A DNA stretch of 64,000 bases from contig NC_085849.1 in assembly GCF_020906515.1 (NCBI RefSeq), positions 186,001-250,000 of the forward strand, given 5' to 3'. This document shows, one piece after another, positions 51,334-61,501 of the stretch. The notes under the pieces are model-generated. The model was given only the letters and a program-made list of their open reading frames with translations, was not told the origin of the DNA and made no database searches. Numbering within the stretch: the stretch's first letter is position 1; each line of letters opens with the position of its first letter. The DNA comes from Vanrija pseudolonga. Lineage: Eukaryota > Basidiomycota > Tremellomycetes > Trichosporonales > Trichosporonaceae. The position numbers and the translations under genes were made by a program.

Positions 51334-52599
51334 ATGCCTTCCGGTGACCTCCCCTCCGCGCCCGTCGCTGCCGCCCCGGCCCCCGCCCCCGCCCCGGCCC
51401 TCTTCGCGCCGCACACGGGCTTCACGCACGAGCACTTTGGCTTCGGCACGCTCGCGATCCACGCCGGCGCCAACCCCGACCCCGTGACGGGCGCTGTTAT
51501 TCCTGCGCTCTCGCTGTCCACGACGTTCAAGCAGCGCGCCGTCGGTGACTTTGCGTACGAGTACAGCCGCTCGGCCAACCCCAACCGCGACAACCTCGAG
51601 GCCGCGATCGCCGCCCTCGAGCACGGCACGCACGGCTTCGCGTTCTCGTCTGGCTCGGCCACGACGGCCACTGTCCTCAACATCCTCAAGCCTGGCGCGC
51701 ACATCATCTCCGTCAACGACGTCTACGGCGGCACCCACCGCTACCTCTCCAAGGTGGCCTCGTCTGTCGGCGTCGACGTGTCCTTCGTCAACCTCGAGGA
51801 CGCGGGTAACCTCGCCGCGGCGATCACGCCCAACACGCAGCTCGTGTGGATCGAGACGCCGACCAACCCGACGCTCAAGCTCGTCGACATCGCCGCCGTG
51901 TCGGCCATCGCACACCAGCACAACCTGATTGTGGTGGTTGACAACACGTTCCTGTCGCCCTACTTCCAGACGCCGCTCGACCTCGGCGCCGACCTCGTCG
52001 TCCACTCGGCGACCAAGTACATCAACGGCCACTCGGACGTTGTCCTCGGCCTCGCGGCCACCAAGGACGACGCGCTCGCGGCCCGCATCCGCTTCCTCCA
52101 GAACGCGATCGGCGCCATCCCCTCCCCCTTCGACTGCTACCAGACGCAGCGCGGCCTCAAGACGCTGCACCTCCGCATGCGCCAGCACGGCGTCAACGGC
52201 CAGGCGGTCGCCGAGTTCCTCGCGGCCCACGAGGGCGTCGAGAGCGTCATCTACCCCGGCCTCGCTAGCCACCCGCAGCACGAGCTCGCCAAGCGCCAGC
52301 AGCGCGGCTTCGGCGGCATGGTCGCGTTCCGTATCCGCGGCGACACGCACACTGCCGACCGCTTCCTGCAGCGCACGCACCTCTTCACGCTTGCCGAGTC
52401 GCTCGGCGGCGTCGAGTCCCTCTCCGAGCTCCCCGCGCGCATGACCCACGCCGGTATTCCGGCCGAGCAGCGCGAGGCCCTCGGCATCACCGACAACCTT
52501 GTGCGCCTCTCCGTCGGCGTCGAGGAGACGGCCGACATCATCGCCGACCTCGACCAGGCGATCCGCTCCGCCGTCAAGGACAACTACTACCACAAGTAA
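51334..52599 (+). CDS. CYS3: Cystathionine gamma-lyase (PLP-dependent Cys/Met metabolism enzyme)
   Basis: A single exon encodes 421 residues. After an Ala/Pro-rich N-tail come HFGFGTLAIHAGANPDPVTG and STTFKQRAVGDFAYEYSRSA, the standard opening of this enzyme family. AFSSGSATTATVLNILKPGA binds the cofactor phosphate, VVVDNTFLSPYFQTPLDLGA contains the Asp that pairs with the pyridine nitrogen, and VVHSATKYINGHSDVVLG contains the Schiff-base lysine (about residue 228). The ELPARMTHAGIPAEQREALG and RLSVGVEE motifs close the fold. The enzyme cleaves cystathionine to cysteine, ammonia and 2-oxobutanoate in reverse transsulfuration in the cytosol. Cystathionine gamma-synthase and beta-lyase are related, but the overall match is best to fungal gamma-lyases. 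It is intronless, unlike most neighbours. Confidence 0.92.
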   Translation: MPSGDLPSAPVAAAPAPAPAPALFAPHTGFTHEHFGFGTLAIHAGANPDPVTGAVIPALSLSTTFKQRAVGDFAYEYSRSANPNRDNLEAAIAALEHGTHGFAFSSGSATTATVLNILKPGAHIISVNDVYGGTHRYLSKVASSVGVDVSFVNLEDAGNLAAAITPNTQLVWIETPTNPTLKLVDIAAVSAIAHQHNLIVVVDNTFLSPYFQTPLDLGADLVVHSATKYINGHSDVVLGLAATKDDALAARIRFLQNAIGAIPSPFDCYQTQRGLKTLHLRMRQHGVNGQAVAEFLAAHEGVESVIYPGLASHPQHELAKRQQRGFGGMVAFRIRGDTHTADRFLQRTHLFTLAESLGGVESLSELPARMTHAGIPAEQREALGITDNLVRLSVGVEETADIIADLDQAIRSAVKDNYYHK

Positions 52600-53384
52600 A
52601 CTTCGCATCTTCCCAATCTCTGGGACTTATGGCTTCGGCTGCTAGAGCGCCGCTGCCGAGAACTCCGTAGAGAGCTACCAAAGCTCTCTGCGTCGCCGGG
52701 CAACTTCTCGGATGTGTATTAATGGCATTCTCGCATAGACCAACCATAGACAGGGAGGTGTGTACTATTACAATAGCATATGCATGAAGGACAAGCAAGC
52801 AGAGCCACCTCGCTGCGCTCGGTGGCGAGCGTGTGGGGGGTGGCAGAGGGGAGATTGTGGAGCACTGACTTCAGTGGCGAGAGCGAAGGAATGTAGCAGG
52901 GCAGCAGTCAGCGCGTCAGCGGAGCACATGCTAACGGAGCAGCACGTTCGTCGTGGAGCAGCAGTTGCACATGCCGCGCCCCCATCAATGGCAACCAAAG
53001 GACGTTGCATGATTCGGAGGACAATGAGACTGAGCACAACATCGACAAACCCACCTTCCCAGATTCACGCCGCCGCACCACCAAACGGGCATCTCCGTGA
53101 CTGAGTGCCCGCGGCCAGCTCTGCACGCCGACAAGACGGCCTCGTCCGCCACTCTACGATGGCAATACCAATGCTGCTGCGAGGACATTTGCCAACGTGT
53201 CCCCACTGCTTGAGCAGGATACACATGCCACTGCGTCAGTGGCGGCGGGCTCGACGGCACCAAGCAAGCATGCATTCAACATCTTCAACCCTCTGTCGGC
53301 CGTGACATCGGCCTTGGCGTGGCGCGTGGCTCCGGCTCCACTGCCCCAGACGCCTTTCATCGACTCTACAGACACCACCACCGG
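52600..53384. other. Convergent intergenic region
   Basis: Between the stops of cystathionine gamma-lyase and agmatinase. It should hold both 3' untranslated regions. Frames on either strand are short and random-looking. Confidence 0.55.
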
Positions 53385-55135
53385 CTAGAGCTCATCCCGC
53401 GCAGCCGCCTTGGCAGCCTCAGCCTTGGCCAGCTTGGCCTTGAGCTCGGGGTTCAGCACGCCCTTCTTCGACGCCGGAATAGGCCCATCCTTGGAGGTCA
53501 TGAGCGCGAGGAACTCCATAGCCAGGTCGGCAGCAGCCATGGTCGTCAGCTCGGCGTTGGTGTCGTACGCGGGCGAGACCTCGACAATGTCCGCGCCGAC
53601 AATGTTCAGGCCGTGCAGACCGCGCACAATGCGCTTCACTTCGCGGGTCGTCCAGCCGCCGGACTCGGGGGTGCCGGCTGGGAGGTGGGTGAGCCTGTGC
53701 TCGTCGCACACTCCGCGTCGCCTCGCCTCGCCTCGCCGCTGCGCGGCTCGGCTCCGCTCGCTACTCACTAGCCGGCGCCATCGACGGGTCAATGGTATCA
53801 ATATCGAAGCTCAGATAAACAGGTCCGTTGCCCAACCTCTTCTTCAGCGCGCTCGCGACGCCGTCCGCGCCGAGCTCGTCAATGTCGTCGGTGGAGAAGA
53901 CGCGGAAGCCGACCGCCTCGTCGTGCAGCAGGTCGGCCATGGACGAGAGACGGGTGCGGATGCCCGCGTGTGCCGAGGTCGCGTTGTTGATGTACCCGAG
54001 TTCGTGGGCCTTCCAGAAGAAGGTGCCGTGGGTCTGGAGCGAGCGTGAGCGAGCGGGCATGATGAGCTAGATGCGGCACTTACCACCTTGTGCTGCTCGG
54101 TGTGTGCGCCGCCGAGCTCGCTGTGGGGTCAGCGTCACGTTGCCTCACATGACTCCGCTGCTCGCTCGCCGCGCTCGCCTGCGGCTCGCGCGCCCCGCGC
54201 GACTCACTGTCCATTCCAAGTATCCAAATGCGCGTCAAAGTGCAGCACCGTGATAGGCCCATACACCTCGCTCAGCGCCCCAAGGATAGGCAGCACGATG
54301 GTGTGGTCGCCGCCGAGGGTCAGGAGGCGGGGGTGCTCCTTGCCGTCCTTCGCAAGGTGGCGGGTGAACTTTGCGTCTGGGGTCGAGACGGGGCGCGCGA
54401 GGAGGGTCTGGTACGCGACCTGCATCTCGTCGATTGCGAGCGCGGGGTCGTACGGCGACACGGGGACGTCGTTGCAGTCGATCTGGCGGGGTCAGCGGGG
54501 CAAGGGCTCGGAGTCACCGAGTAGACTCGGCCAAAACGGCGGCTCCACTCGCACTCGCGCCTACGGCGCTCGCGCTCGCGCTCGTGTACTCACAATGTCC
54601 AGCCCCGAGTCCTGCGCGGGCGAAAAGCCCCAGCCGTAGATGAACGACCTGGCGGGGCCGATACGGCGCGAGCCGGTACGGATGCCGTGCGGGCCGAAGC
54701 GTGCTCCGGGGCGGTACGACACGGTGGTCTGGCGGGAGCGTCAGCGAGTGCGACTACGGCCAGCAGAGTTGAGACAACGAGGCTGGCAAGGGAGAGGCTC
54801 GCTACTCCGTCCTCGTTGCTCCTCCTCGCTGCCCCGCTGCGCGGGCCAGCTCGGCTCGTGACACTCACGTCAAACGGCATCCCCAAGACGGCGACATCAA
54901 ACCCCCGTCCAGGCTCATCGAGACACACGGCGTGCGGGAGGCGCCCGAAGCCCGCGACGCCGGAGAACGTGAGGTCGGGGGTCCCGCCGTACTTTGCCTC
55001 TGGGGGGTGTCAGCGGGCCAGCTTCGCCTCACTGCAAGGCGAGCGAGACTCACGCCACGGCTCTTGGGCCAGGACCGCCTGCTCCGCCAGCGCGGGGAGG
55101 GCAGCGAGGAGTGCGATGAGGGGAGTGAGGAGCAT
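53385..55135 (-). CDS. Agmatinase-type ureohydrolase with N-terminal signal peptide
   Basis: Seven exons (55054-55135, 54869-54999, 54594-54728, 54208-54482, 54084-54120, 53769-54033, 53385-53677) give 405 residues. Dimanganese ligands are all present: [23 protein letters not shown] and [20 protein letters not shown], with [12 protein letters not shown] completing the arginase/agmatinase core. The tight spacing of [20 protein letters not shown] and [12 protein letters not shown] matches agmatinases rather than arginases. Agmatinase splits agmatine into putrescine and urea. The first 20 residues ([20 protein letters not shown]) form a clear signal peptide, so the enzyme probably enters the secretory route. 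Exon 5 is only 37 nt and encodes [12 protein letters not shown]. Several introns have GAGC-rich hairpin-prone sequence near the donor. Confidence 0.9.
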
Positions 55136-55741
55136 GGTGCGTGGTGTTCGTGGTTAGGAAGAAGACAAAGTCGTATGCACAGATAAGAGTGAAGAAGAGG
55201 AGGTCGTGGGTGCGATGGAGCTTGCAGAGAGCGCTGGGGTGGAGTCGAGGTCGGCTTGCGGGTATACTTTACCGCGCGCTTAAGTTTAACCGCTGGTAGC
55301 GGCAGCGGCAGCTCGATGCTGCCTGCAGGGAGGAGCCACTGCTCGCTTGGGTGATTGATTGATTGCGCGCGCATGCGGCTCATGTGAGCTGAACATGCAT
55401 CTCGAGGCAGGCAGCAGCAGCGTAAGCATTGGCGCACTCAGCTCGCGCGACACGCAGATTCCCCACCCTGCCTCATCACCCCACCCGGCGCTTGTGTCGA
55501 CAACATGGGGCACCGCTGACCCGGCCCAACTGGAGCTGGCGCCTTGCCGCTCTGGCCCTCTCTCCCCTCGCTCGCTCGCCCCTCACCCGCGCCTAGCTAG
55601 TCGAAGAATGCATGATGCGTACAACATACAGCAAGATAATCTAACCGCGGGGGCCAAGGCCGCATCGTAGGCAGCCGGCTGGCCGGCTGGGCACTCGCGC
55701 GCGCGGAGCTCGCGCGGCGCGCTCGCTCCGCTCGCCCACGC
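55136..55741. other. Intergenic region upstream of agmatinase
   Basis: Agmatinase promoter on the left, 3' region of the MFS gene on the right. The part next to the MFS stop (about 55685-55741) is a very GC-rich GAGC/GCTC sequence with inverted-repeat potential. CAAGATAATC near 55630 contains one GATAA. Confidence 0.5.
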
Positions 55742-57590
55742 TCACTTCCTCGGGAAGAGCCCCGCCGACACGCCGCCGATAAACGTCATCGCACCCGTGA
55801 ACAACAACAGCGCGCCGTAATTCGTCGACCCGTACGCGCCCGCTGCCCCCTTTAGCGCCGAGCTCTTGAGGAGCGCGGTGGAGAGGGGGCCCGAGGCGAA
55901 GTTTGCCGCGCCGCGGAGGGCGGTTTGGACGCCGAGGAGGAGGCCAGGGAGGGTGAGGTCGTCTTCTGGCAACGTTAGCGCTCTGTCAGCGACGCCGGCT
56001 TACTCGAGATATACACGACCATCTTGGACCACGCGCAGCCGGTACACAGCGCCGTGATCCCCCACACGACGGAAAAGGCGATGAGCAGGCCGTTGCTCGT
56101 GCCCAGGCCCCACAGGACCCAGCACGCGACCGCTGAGATGGTCGACGAGCCGAGAAGCACAAAGCCGACCGGGAGGCGGTCGGTCAGGTACCCTGTTATC
56201 AGGTTACCGACTACGCTGGCGCCGTACATGATGGCGACGAGAGACGTGCCGGAGGGGTTGGTCGGGCCGACGACTTCGGCAAATGCTAGGGGCAGGCGTC
56301 AGTGCTACGTTCAGACACTCCCCGCGCGACTCACTCGGCATCCACAGGGACGGGATAAAGTTGGCAAGCGACGTGAACACCACGAATCCGGAGAAGAGGT
56401 AGACCGCCGGCTTCTTCATGAAGCTGTAGTCGATCTTGAGGCTGGGTCGTGCGCGTCGTCCGCGCTGGCTGCCACGCGACGCGACGGGAATACGCCGCTT
56501 GATGAACACGAGCGCGACGGCGTCGACGACCGCAAAGATGCCCGCGAGGGTCAGCATCGTGCCCTTGTACCCGATCCCCTGGAGGAGCGCCTGCCCGAGC
56601 AGGGGGAAGAAGGTGCCGCCTGCTGCCGCGCCGGAGAACATGATGCCGTTGGCGAGGCCGCGGCGCGCGTTGAACCATTCGTACAGGAGCGTCAGGCAGG
56701 GGAAGTAGAGGGCTGGGGGGTGTGAGCGGGGCCTCGTGAAGGGGAGGGGAAGCGGAGCAGACGTACATGCCGACAGAGGGTAAATCAGCCCCAGAGTCAC
56801 GATCAGGTGCCATGACTTGCTCACGAACGCCGTCGAGAGCAGCGACACCGTGCCGCATACCAGGCCGAAGATCTGGAAGTGGCGCGTGTACTGCGGGTAC
56901 GTCGCGAAGATGCTGGGTGGGTCAGTGGGGTGGAGTTCGGTAAGGTGCGGCTTGGCGCCGGGCGTGCCGAGCGGAGTCACGCCGCCATCACACCATCTCG
57001 ACTCACGGTCCCAGAAAGCCCGAGGCGACGAACAACAGGCCATTCTGCAGCGTCGCCGCGAGCGTAACCACCGACTCTTGGCCCGGGAACATCTCGCCGG
57101 ACCAGTACGCGTGCAGCACGCCCACCGAGTACGGCAGGCCCCAGACGATGCTCTCGATGACTGTCGCGCTCGCGAGGAAGAGCCACGCGTCGCGGCCGCG
57201 GTCGGTCGGCGCGAGCGCGGGCAGCTCACGCTCTTCGCCCTCGCCGTCGATGTTGAGCTCGATAACACTGTTCGCGGCGGTCGGGGCTTGCGACGGCGCG
57301 GCGGAGGGCAGCGCGGTGCCGGGGATCGAGGGGCCGATGGCGGGATGCTCGGCCGACGAGCGGCCGAGCACGCCGGTCATGTACAGCGCAATGTCGTCCT
57401 CTGTGGGCGTTGCCGCGCGCGCCGGCGTGCCGGGCTTGTCCTCATCGTCCTCGTCCAGTACTGGCGGGAGCTCCACCGGCACCTTGGCCCGCAATGGGGA
57501 CACGGACGCCGCGCCGGCGCTGCTCGTCGCGCTCGCGCGGCGGGGTCGCGCAGTGGACACGTTGGGCGGCAGCTCGATGTTGCTTGCCAT
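55742..57590 (-). CDS. MFS transporter, monocarboxylate-porter-like
   Basis: Exons 57007-57590, 56767-56912, 56335-56712, 56004-56285 and 55742-55965 give 537 residues. A cytosolic N-terminus of about 140 residues is rich in Ala, Pro and acidic residues, followed by DRGRDAWLFLASATVIESIV, the usual opening of fungal monocarboxylate-type carriers. Other matches include SLYFPCLTLLYEWFNARRGL, GIMFSGAAAGGTFFPLLGQA and VVGNLITGYLTDRLPVGFVL. Twelve helices are expected. Substrates of these plasma membrane carriers are mostly unknown (carboxylates, vitamins or other small organic acids). The TGA stop overlaps a GTGAGC that could act as a splice donor, so the last residues are uncertain. It lies head-to-tail with agmatinase. 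Confidence 0.87.
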
Positions 57591-58034
57591 TGTTGTAGTC
57601 AGTGTCTGTGCGATTGAGAAAAATCAATGCCAGATGGCAGATGGTGCCATATGGTGTCGCTGGAAAACGAAGAGGCTAGTACGGCCGGGACATGACGCCG
57701 ACAGGGTGAGTGGTTGGTTTTGTTTGCGGGGCTCCGCGCGGAAGTGTGCGCCGTGTCGTGGGCTGGGTGGGAGGGATACATCTGGGTGTGGATGGTACAT
57801 ATGCACAGTGGTGACAGGAGACTTGTGGATGACAGGAGACAACTTTGCGAGCATGCAGTGGAGAGTCGGGGTGGAGGTGAGTGGGAGTGAGTGGGTGATT
57901 GGCGCGGCGCTGGAGTGATGGGCGCGAAGGTGATGGGGGCGTCGGCGATCAAGGGAAGGGAAGGCCGGTTGACTGGACCGGGAAGGAAGGCGGCGGCGTC
58001 GGTGATGCCGCAGCAGCAGCCGGCGAAGGCCAGG
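57591..58034. other. Intergenic region between MFS and small acidic protein genes
   Basis: MFS promoter and the 3' end of the neighbouring gene. Short frames only; no feature recognised. Confidence 0.55.
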
Positions 58035-58720
58035 CTACCCGTCGGCGTCCTCGGCAGTGAGGTGCGCAAAGGCAGCCTTGACACTATGTCGGTCGTCAGC
58101 GCGCACCCAGCCCAAGCCCGCGCAGACTCACGCAAACGCCTCTGCGTCGGCATCCTCGTCGTCCTCCGAGTCGCTGTCCTCGCTCGCGACGCCGCACGCT
58201 CGCTCGATCCCCCGCCCGAGGAGCTCAAGCACGACTTGATCGAGGAAGACGGTGGCGGCGAAGCGGACACGCACGATACCGCGCGCGAGGCCGAGGTCGA
58301 CGCGGCGGTGGCCGTTGCGGACCGTGATGGCGTAGGGCGTGACTGGGGCGGCGTGAGCTAGGTCTGGCGCCGCTGGGGGAAGGTACCCACCGCCAGCACT
58401 CCGCAGCGTGCGCTCGGCATTGGCGAAGACGGCATTGATCTCGTCGGCGGTGAGCGGATCGCGCATGAGCGTAAACTTCCACTGGGGTTCAGCGGCCACT
58501 TGGGGGAAGGACGCACCTGGTTACACGGGAACGGTAGTGGGTCGGTCGCGCGCACCAGCGCGCACGGCTGCGCCGCGTCGCTCTCCTCGCTGTGTGTGCT
58601 CGGTGCCGGCGTGGGCAGCTGGAGCATCGGCGCTGGTGTCGGCTGCTTGGCGGGTGGGGGGACGTTGATGGGCACCCAGCGTCTTCGCGTGCTGGGTGCC
58701 GTTGTTGGTGGCGGGGGCAT
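58035..58720 (-). CDS. Small hypothetical protein with Pro-rich N-terminus and acidic segment
   Basis: Exons 58517-58720, 58391-58481, 58132-58342 and 58035-58083 give 184 residues. The first 60 are Pro/Thr-rich (MPPPPTTAPSTRRRWVPINV). The middle has WKFTLMRDPLTADEINAVFA and TPYAITVRNGHRRVDLGLAR, then a compact hydrophobic VRVRFAATVFLDQVVLELLG. An acidic tract (EDSDSEDDEDADAEAF) and a short helix end the protein. There is no signal peptide or transmembrane segment. I do not recognise the family. Phases agree at all junctions, and codon bias is gene-like. A poly-G run lies just upstream of the start. Confidence 0.6.
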
Positions 58721-59368
58721 GGCGCGGGAGTTGGGGGGGGGGGGGGGGGAGGGGAAAAGAGGAAGACAACACACAAAAGAAGCTGAAGAAAGGCCTTAGG
58801 ACGTAAAGGACGTTGTCGACATTGTGCTCGCTGTTGTTACCACTCGTTTCGTCGGCGTCACAGTGGCGAGTCAATATCAGTGGCGTCGAGGCGTAGGCGG
58901 CGCTCGCCGATTCGCGCGTGGCTGGCGACAGAGGGGCGGCGTCAGCGTCGGTGTCGGTTTCGGCGTCGGGGGCGTGGGTGACTGGACTTTTAACACAGCC
59001 GCTTGCATCGACCATGAGTGTCTTCCCACTCTGCCTGCCTGCCTGCTGCGCCGCCGCCGCAATGTTTGACCACTAACACATGTCTCACCTTGTGGAGTCG
59101 TTTGGAAACTTCAAAGTTTTTATGCCGTCATGATGACGAACGACTGCAAGACTCGTGACTCGGCGCGTCCGACACGGCGGCGACTAATACAATGCATCGG
59201 CAACATCAAATGGCCAGCTGCAGCTCTGGCGAGTGCGTGCGCGTGCGCGGGCCATAATCAGGTACTGACTGGCTGCTCAGGCCCAAGGTGCCCTGGTCAC
59301 GACACTTGCCATTGCATCTGGCCTTCGAGCTCGACACGCACGGCAAGGCAAGGCAGCACCGGCGCTGC
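58721..59368. other. Intergenic region, 0.65 kb
   Basis: Upstream of the small acidic protein and downstream of the F-box-like gene. It contains a 17-nt poly-G run (58733-58749). No gene is supported. Confidence 0.55.
58733..58749. repeat. Poly-G homopolymer (17 nt)
   Basis: Seventeen consecutive G residues 13 bp upstream of the start codon of the small acidic protein (C run in its leader). Prone to length change and potentially able to affect leader structure. Confidence 0.85.
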
Positions 59369-60442
59369 TCATTCCATCCCCCAAGCGGACCACTTGGCCA
59401 CCCGCTCCGCGAACTGCGCGCGCCCGACGGTCACCGGCGGCGGACCAGACCACGCAGCGCCGTCCTGCGCGGTCGCCTGCCACCACAAGGGTCTCTCCGC
59501 AGCCCAGGTCATGCCTTCAGTCAGCACGCACCGAACCGAGCACTCACCGCACACTGTGCACCCGTCGGCGGCCTGTGCCACCTCGGCGGCGGTGTAGAAG
59601 CGTAACGTGAACCCCGGACCCCCGTCATGCCACTCCTTCGCGAGACGCGCCGCCGTGCGAGGCTGCGCGCGCCACCTGAGCTCGATGGGGCTCAGATCGC
59701 GTCGCGTCGCCGCAACGATCCGCGACATGAACTTGACGGAGCGCGACTGCGGTTCGTGGTCGGACGGCGCGCAGTCGTCGAACACGGTGTACGTTTCCCA
59801 CGTCGGCACGAGGTCCTGCAGCGCGTTCGGCGACGCCGAGAGGGGGAGGTGGGAGGTGATGTGCAGCGGGTGCAGGCAGGGCAAGTACTTCAGCAGCGTG
59901 TGGCTCGCCGCGCCGTCCACACAGATACGCGGCGAGGTGAACAGCAGGACATCGGCGGGGGGTATGGACCCCGGCCGGGCCTGGCGCGCCGCGAGCACTT
60001 GGCGCGTGTCCGCCAGATGCACGTCGGTGGCGCCGGCAAACAGCGCAGAGGGGAGGTGACCGTTCCCGTCCCGCGCAAGAGTATACAGCGCGTGCAGCTG
60101 TTCCAAGGAGAGCGGCGCGACGATGCGCACGAAGCGCGTAGTCGCCAGCTTGCATCGGCGCGCGGCGAGGACGGCCGCGTCGGCGTCCGCGAGGGAGAGC
60201 ATGTCCCGCCCGTCTAGGGACAGCTTGCGGTACAGCGTGCGCTCGGCTACGACGCGGCACTGGTGCGACGACGCGGCGAAGAGCGCGAGCGTGTGCCGCT
60301 GGGCCGGGTGCGTAGGGTCGAGGAGGGATATGATGTGTAACACCAGCTCGAGGGGGAGGTGGGGCGGTGACAGCGGCTCGGCGGGGACCGGGGCGGCGAC
60401 GAGGGAGAGCACGCTGCTGACGCTGGCCTCGGTGCGTGCCAT
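59369..60442 (-). CDS. F-box-like protein
   Basis: A single exon gives 357 residues. After a short N-tail, PHLPLELVLHIISLLDPTHP matches the start of an F-box helix set (LPxEL..xI..xL), which normally binds Skp1 in SCF ubiquitin ligases. HTLALFAASSHQCRVVAERT and TLYRKLSL continue the pattern seen in many fungal F-box proteins. The rest has leucine-spaced segments (FVRIVAPLSLEQLHALYTLA) but no clear repeats. Near the C-terminus a cysteine cluster, CTVCGECSVRC, is unusual for the family. Substrates cannot be inferred. TATATAA lies about 50 bp upstream. Confidence 0.7.
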   Translation of the reverse strand: MARTEASVSSVLSLVAAPVPAEPLSPPHLPLELVLHIISLLDPTHPAQRHTLALFAASSHQCRVVAERTLYRKLSLDGRDMLSLADADAAVLAARRCKLATTRFVRIVAPLSLEQLHALYTLARDGNGHLPSALFAGATDVHLADTRQVLAARQARPGSIPPADVLLFTSPRICVDGAASHTLLKYLPCLHPLHITSHLPLSASPNALQDLVPTWETYTVFDDCAPSDHEPQSRSVKFMSRIVAATRRDLSPIELRWRAQPRTAARLAKEWHDGGPGFTLRFYTAAEVAQAADGCTVCGECSVRCVLTEGMTWAAERPLWWQATAQDGAAWSGPPPVTVGRAQFAERVAKWSAWGME

Positions 60443-60489
60443 TGTGAGGGGAGTGGGGCTCCCCTCGCCGAGAGAGACGAGGCGAGGGT

Positions 60490-60496
60490 TATATAT
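60490..60496 (-). promoter_or_regulatory. TATA box of the F-box-like gene
   Basis: TATATAA on the minus strand, 48 bp before the ATG, the standard distance in this window. Confidence 0.5.
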
Positions 60497-60693
60497 CCCT
60501 CGGCATGGCTGGCTCGGTAGCGTCGGAGCAGCATCCGCGGCGAGTCATAACCGCGCCGTGCCTGCTGCAGTCTTATCGCTACTGTAGCCGATGCCAGCCA
60601 CGACGCGGCGATGACGACGACGAGGGGGAGTGCGACTATGCATACAGGTACTCTGACTGACTGCTATATGTACAACAAATGTGGAGCTGCGGC

Positions 60694-61501
60694 CTACTGC
60701 CCGTACTGCTCCTTGACAATGTTGAACGCGATGCAGATGGACGCGAGGAGCACCTGGTCGACGCCGGGCGCGATGAAGAGGTAGTACTGGGTGGAGGTGT
60801 GAGCGGGCTGGGGCGATAGAGCAGGCCACGAGCACGCGCTCGTGCTCTGGCACACTCACGCTCTCCTTGTTACTCAACACCTGGTCCTTCTTGAACAGCT
60901 GCCTGTCGATCTGGGCCACGACGCGGCCGTCCTCGAGCTTGATGTCGGCGCTGCGGCCGAGCATGTCGCCTTCGAGGTGGAGCGTGAGGGGTTCCTTTGT
61001 GGAGTAGTTTGTGAATGTGCACGTCATCTTCGTCTTGACTGCGGGTGTGAGCACTGGCACTGGTGTCGCCGCCCGACGCACTCGTAAACTTGTTCTGCAC
61101 CACAAACAGCTCCTTGTCGTCGGCGTCCGTCGCGATGACCTTGGCCAGCAGTCGTAGTGGGGGACAGTTGAGCTTGATGAGGACGTTGCCCTTGTCGTCG
61201 AGGATGTCTGGCGTCAGTCTTGCCCACGACAGGACCCACCTCGCCGGAACTTGAGCGACAAGGACGTCTGCGCGACGCTCACGACGACGTTGCCATTCCC
61301 GTCGCGAATAGGAAAGTTGGTCTACGTGTCGTCAGCCCCAACCCCGCGCGCACTGGCGTAACCCACGTCCTTGAGCGCAAAGATCTTGCTCCGCATGTAC
61401 AGCACGGTCGGCTCCTGGGTCACGTACCCCGGCAACACGCCGATGGGGGGGTCGATGGGGTGCAGCTCCTTGGAGCCCTCGGACTTGAAGTATCCTGGCA
61501 T
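60694..61501 (-). CDS. LURP-one-related (tubby-like fold) protein, copy 2
   Basis: Five exons (61367-61501, 61240-61321, 61082-61207, 60860-61038, 60694-60786) give 204 residues. It parallels copy 1 throughout: KELHPIDPPIGVLPGYVTQE, TVLYMRSKIFALKD, IRDGNGNVVVSVAQTSLSLK, ILDDKGNVLIKLNC, GRVVAQIDRQLFKKDQVLSN and the C-terminal YYLFIAPGVDQVLLASICIA. Exons 2 and 3 have identical lengths (82 and 126 nt) and all four intron phases agree. The proteins differ in about half their positions, so the duplication is not recent. A TATA-like TATAAG (minus strand, about 61558-61563) lies 57 bp upstream. The fourth intron carries a near-perfect CACGAGC/GCTCGTG inverted repeat. Function unknown; lipid or membrane contact is suggested by the fold class. 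Confidence 0.85.

Noticed and set aside
51223-52608. A 461-codon minus-strand frame over cystathionine gamma-lyase
   Set aside because: Antisense shadow with extreme Val/Asp/Glu/Arg composition.
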